From assembly GCA_963735495.1 (NCBI GenBank), contig CAVTLG010000010.1:124001-188000 (forward strand): a stretch of DNA of 64,000 nt, read 5' to 3'. Each line of letters begins with the position of its first letter. The stretch's first letter is position 1. A program made the translations under genes and the position numbers. Shown in pieces: positions 62,312 through 64,000 of the stretch. Source of the stretch: CAVTLG01 sp963735495 (GTDB taxonomy: Bacteria > Chloroflexota > Ktedonobacteria > Ktedonobacterales > Ktedonobacteraceae). The notes beneath the pieces were generated by a model, which was not told the DNA's origin, made no database searches, and saw nothing but the letters and a program-made list of their open reading frames with translations.

Positions 62312-64000
62312 ATGGCGAAAAAGTCTGCCATGCATATTGCCCTTGATTTAGAGACCACCGGCTTACATCCTGAGCAGGATGTAATTCTTGAGGTCGCGGC
62401 CATCAAATTTCAGGGTCATGAAATCATTGATACCTTTGAGACCTTTGTTGCCCCTGGCCGGTCCATCCCCTACCGTGTACAGCGTTTGACCGGTATTAAA
62501 CCTGGCGACCTGACTGCTGCGCCGCCTTTTTCCGCCATTGCCAATCAACTGCAAAATTTTTTGCTGGATCTACCCATTGTGGGGCACAGTATCCCTTTTG
62601 ACGTCCATTTCTTGCAGCGCCGTGGTCTGGCGCGCGCCAATCCACTCATTGACACGTTCGAGCTAGCGACCGTATTGCTGCCTTCGCTGGTCAGTTACAA
62701 CCTGGGGCAGGTGGCCGAAGCGTTAGGTGTGAGCGTGCCGCAGGACCGCCATCGTGCCATGGTTGATACCGTGCTGGCGATGGAAGTATTTCTCGCATTG
62801 CGTCAACGTCTGGCGTCCGTGGATCTTGCCTTGCTCAACGACCTGGCGAACCTGGACGCGCCGCGCTCCTGGCCTTTATTGCACTTTTTTCGCCAGGAAC
62901 TACGGGATCGGCAGGAGCAAGATGGTCTGCGCGGCTCTTTAGCCCGTGGTAGTCTGGGTGATCGTTTTGCTGCGCAGCTTGGTATGGACCCGCGCGTGTT
63001 ATCCTTTGCCGTCGCCCGTCAGTCGCAGAGCGAGCAAACAACTCCGCCACCTCCGGTTCTGCCATGCCCAAATCCCCTTCTGAACACGCTTGAGCACCTG
63101 CAAACGCAGGCCGAGGCAGCGCCTGAGCAGGAGCAGTCACCCTCTATCTCAAAGGGTTTCCAGGCTGCGCGCACGGCTGTCCGCGCAGCCCTGGAGCAAC
63201 GCACATCATTGCTCATGGAAGTCACTATTGGCGGCCACGATTATACGCCTGCGCTGCTTCCTGCGCTGGAGTGGCTTACAGAAACTACCGAGCAAACAAC
63301 ACAACCCCGGCGACTTGTCATTGCCTGTAGTACGCAGCAGGGAGCGCGTCGTCTGCTGGAAACAACCTTACCGCGTCTGCAAGCCATTGTGCACAGCCAG
63401 TTGCCAGTGGCATATCTGGCGGAAGAGGGTGGATATCTGTGTACGCATCGCTGGTTTGGCGCGGCCTTGCGTCGTACGAGTGGTGAATTGACTGCCGAGC
63501 AAGCCCGTGGAGTAGCAAAACTTGGCTTATGGGCGCAGCAGACATCCTATGGTGAGCGGAGTGAACTGACATTGTTGCAGCAGGAGAACACTGCCTGGGG
63601 GCGTATTTCGTCCGGTATCGAGCGTCTGCCGTCGGCGGACAAGCGTGCTGGTTCCATGTATGAGCGTTGTACTTATCGGCGCAAGGGCTACTGTTTTGTC
63701 AGTCTGGCTGAGGAGCGTGTGAACGCTGCCAGCATCGTCGTGACAACGCACGGGGGACTCATCGACGATCTTTCGCACGGCGCGCACTCGCTGCTAGCCT
63801 CTATAGAGTATCGTCTGGTACTCGACGCGGATCTATTAGAAGAAGAAAATGCGCGTTGGAGCGGTAGCGATTTCGATCAAACGCGCCTCTTTGCTACCCT
63901 CAACACCATTGGGACCGAACTGCCCAACGGACGCTATCAGGGATTGCTAGCGCTGGCTGCACCATCCTTGCGCGCCAACGGTCCGGGAGGACTCTCAACG
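62312..64000 (+). CDS. DnaQ-like 3'-5' exonuclease fused to a DinG-like helicase domain (3' end outside the window)
   Basis: 563 codons visible. The N-terminal DEDDh exonuclease is complete: Asp12 and Glu14 in IALDLETTGLHP, Asp97 in GHSIPFDVHFL, His147 and Asp152 in DRHRAMVDT. A linker leads to a DinG/XPD-like helicase domain, but its ATPase motifs are altered: where AGTGTGKS is expected (around residues 300-320) the sequence is EVTIGGHDYTPALLPALEW, and the DEAH box reads LVLDADLLEE near 500. Flanking motifs (RRLVIACSTQQGARRL, SIVVTTHGGLIDDL) are kept. Nuclease function is likely; helicase activity is doubtful. Confidence 0.85.
   Translation, partial: MAKKSAMHIALDLETTGLHPEQDVILEVAAIKFQGHEIIDTFETFVAPGRSIPYRVQRLTGIKPGDLTAAPPFSAIANQLQNFLLDLPIVGHSIPFDVHFLQRRGLARANPLIDTFELATVLLPSLVSYNLGQVAEALGVSVPQDRHRAMVDTVLAMEVFLALRQRLASVDLALLNDLANLDAPRSWPLLHFFRQELRDRQEQDGLRGSLARGSLGDRFAAQLGMDPRVLSFAVARQSQSEQTTPPPPVLPCPNPLLNTLEHLQTQAEAAPEQEQSPSISKGFQAARTAVRAALEQRTSLLMEVTIGGHDYTPALLPALEWLTETTEQTTQPRRLVIACSTQQGARRLLETTLPRLQAIVHSQLPVAYLAEEGGYLCTHRWFGAALRRTSGELTAEQARGVAKLGLWAQQTSYGERSELTLLQQENTAWGRISSGIERLPSADKRAGSMYERCTYRRKGYCFVSLAEERVNAASIVVTTHGGLIDDLSHGAHSLLASIEYRLVLDADLLEEENARWSGSDFDQTRLFATLNTIGTELPNGRYQGLLALAAPSLRANGPGGLST

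Overview
The window looks like chromosomal DNA of a Ktedonobacteria-type member of the Chloroflexota. This is inferred from content, not from a search. Base composition is moderate, starts are ATG, GTG and TTG behind strong AAGGAG-type ribosome sites, and -35/-10 promoters are easy to recognise. The gene mix points the same way: secreted glycoside hydrolases, an XRE/NB-ARC/TPR STAND protein, Pro-rich single-TM proteins, a b6-type quinol oxidoreductase and many small palindromic repeats. One tRNA gene was found (Thr, CGT). I saw no rRNA and no CRISPR array.

Layout. 1-9130: a cello-oligosaccharide locus with a family-5 binding protein and two permeases, a GH1 beta-glucosidase, a divergent LacI regulator and a secreted GH9 cellulase. 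9281-16633: an MFS carrier, the oxidative-stress genes ohr and msrA, two unknown membrane proteins, a STAND protein and a small membrane protein. 17023-26400: xylulokinase, then a rhamnose regulon made of a secreted GH78 rhamnosidase and a four-gene rhamnose-type ABC transporter; the rhamnosidase gene and the transporter operon share the same promoter plus LacI-type operator design. 26549-35580: a DUF4190 protein, a frameshifted epoxide hydrolase, a doubly frameshifted UvrD helicase-nuclease, a single-TM protein, and a two-gene AAA ATPase + TOPRIM (DUF3226) cassette that looks like a defence module.

35751-47340: an FAD oxidoreductase, a zinc-ribbon repeat protein, a two-component system with palindromes upstream of its promoter, then the bc operon (cytochrome b6, subunit IV, Rieske, a cupredoxin fused to a cytochrome-c-like domain lacking its haem histidine, and a polytopic membrane protein). 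A 93-bp MITE has split an older hairpin repeat inside this operon. 47457-56685: glgA, an acyltransferase, an orphan and partly degenerate larC, small membrane genes, an esterase, a pentapeptide-repeat protein, a Gfo/Idh/MocA oxidoreductase, what looks like a group II intron tail, and a DUF1992 protein.

56862-60271 is a decay and insertion zone: a headless P450 and an FAD enzyme broken in its Rossmann motif flank a roughly 0.95-kb cassette abutting tRNA-Thr. The cassette carries an excisionase-like HTH gene and a PD-(D/E)XK gene, and a decayed second copy of the PD-(D/E)XK 3' end lies at its far edge. The window closes with a GNAT protein, rdgB and a DnaQ exonuclease/DinG-like protein whose helicase motifs look inactivated.
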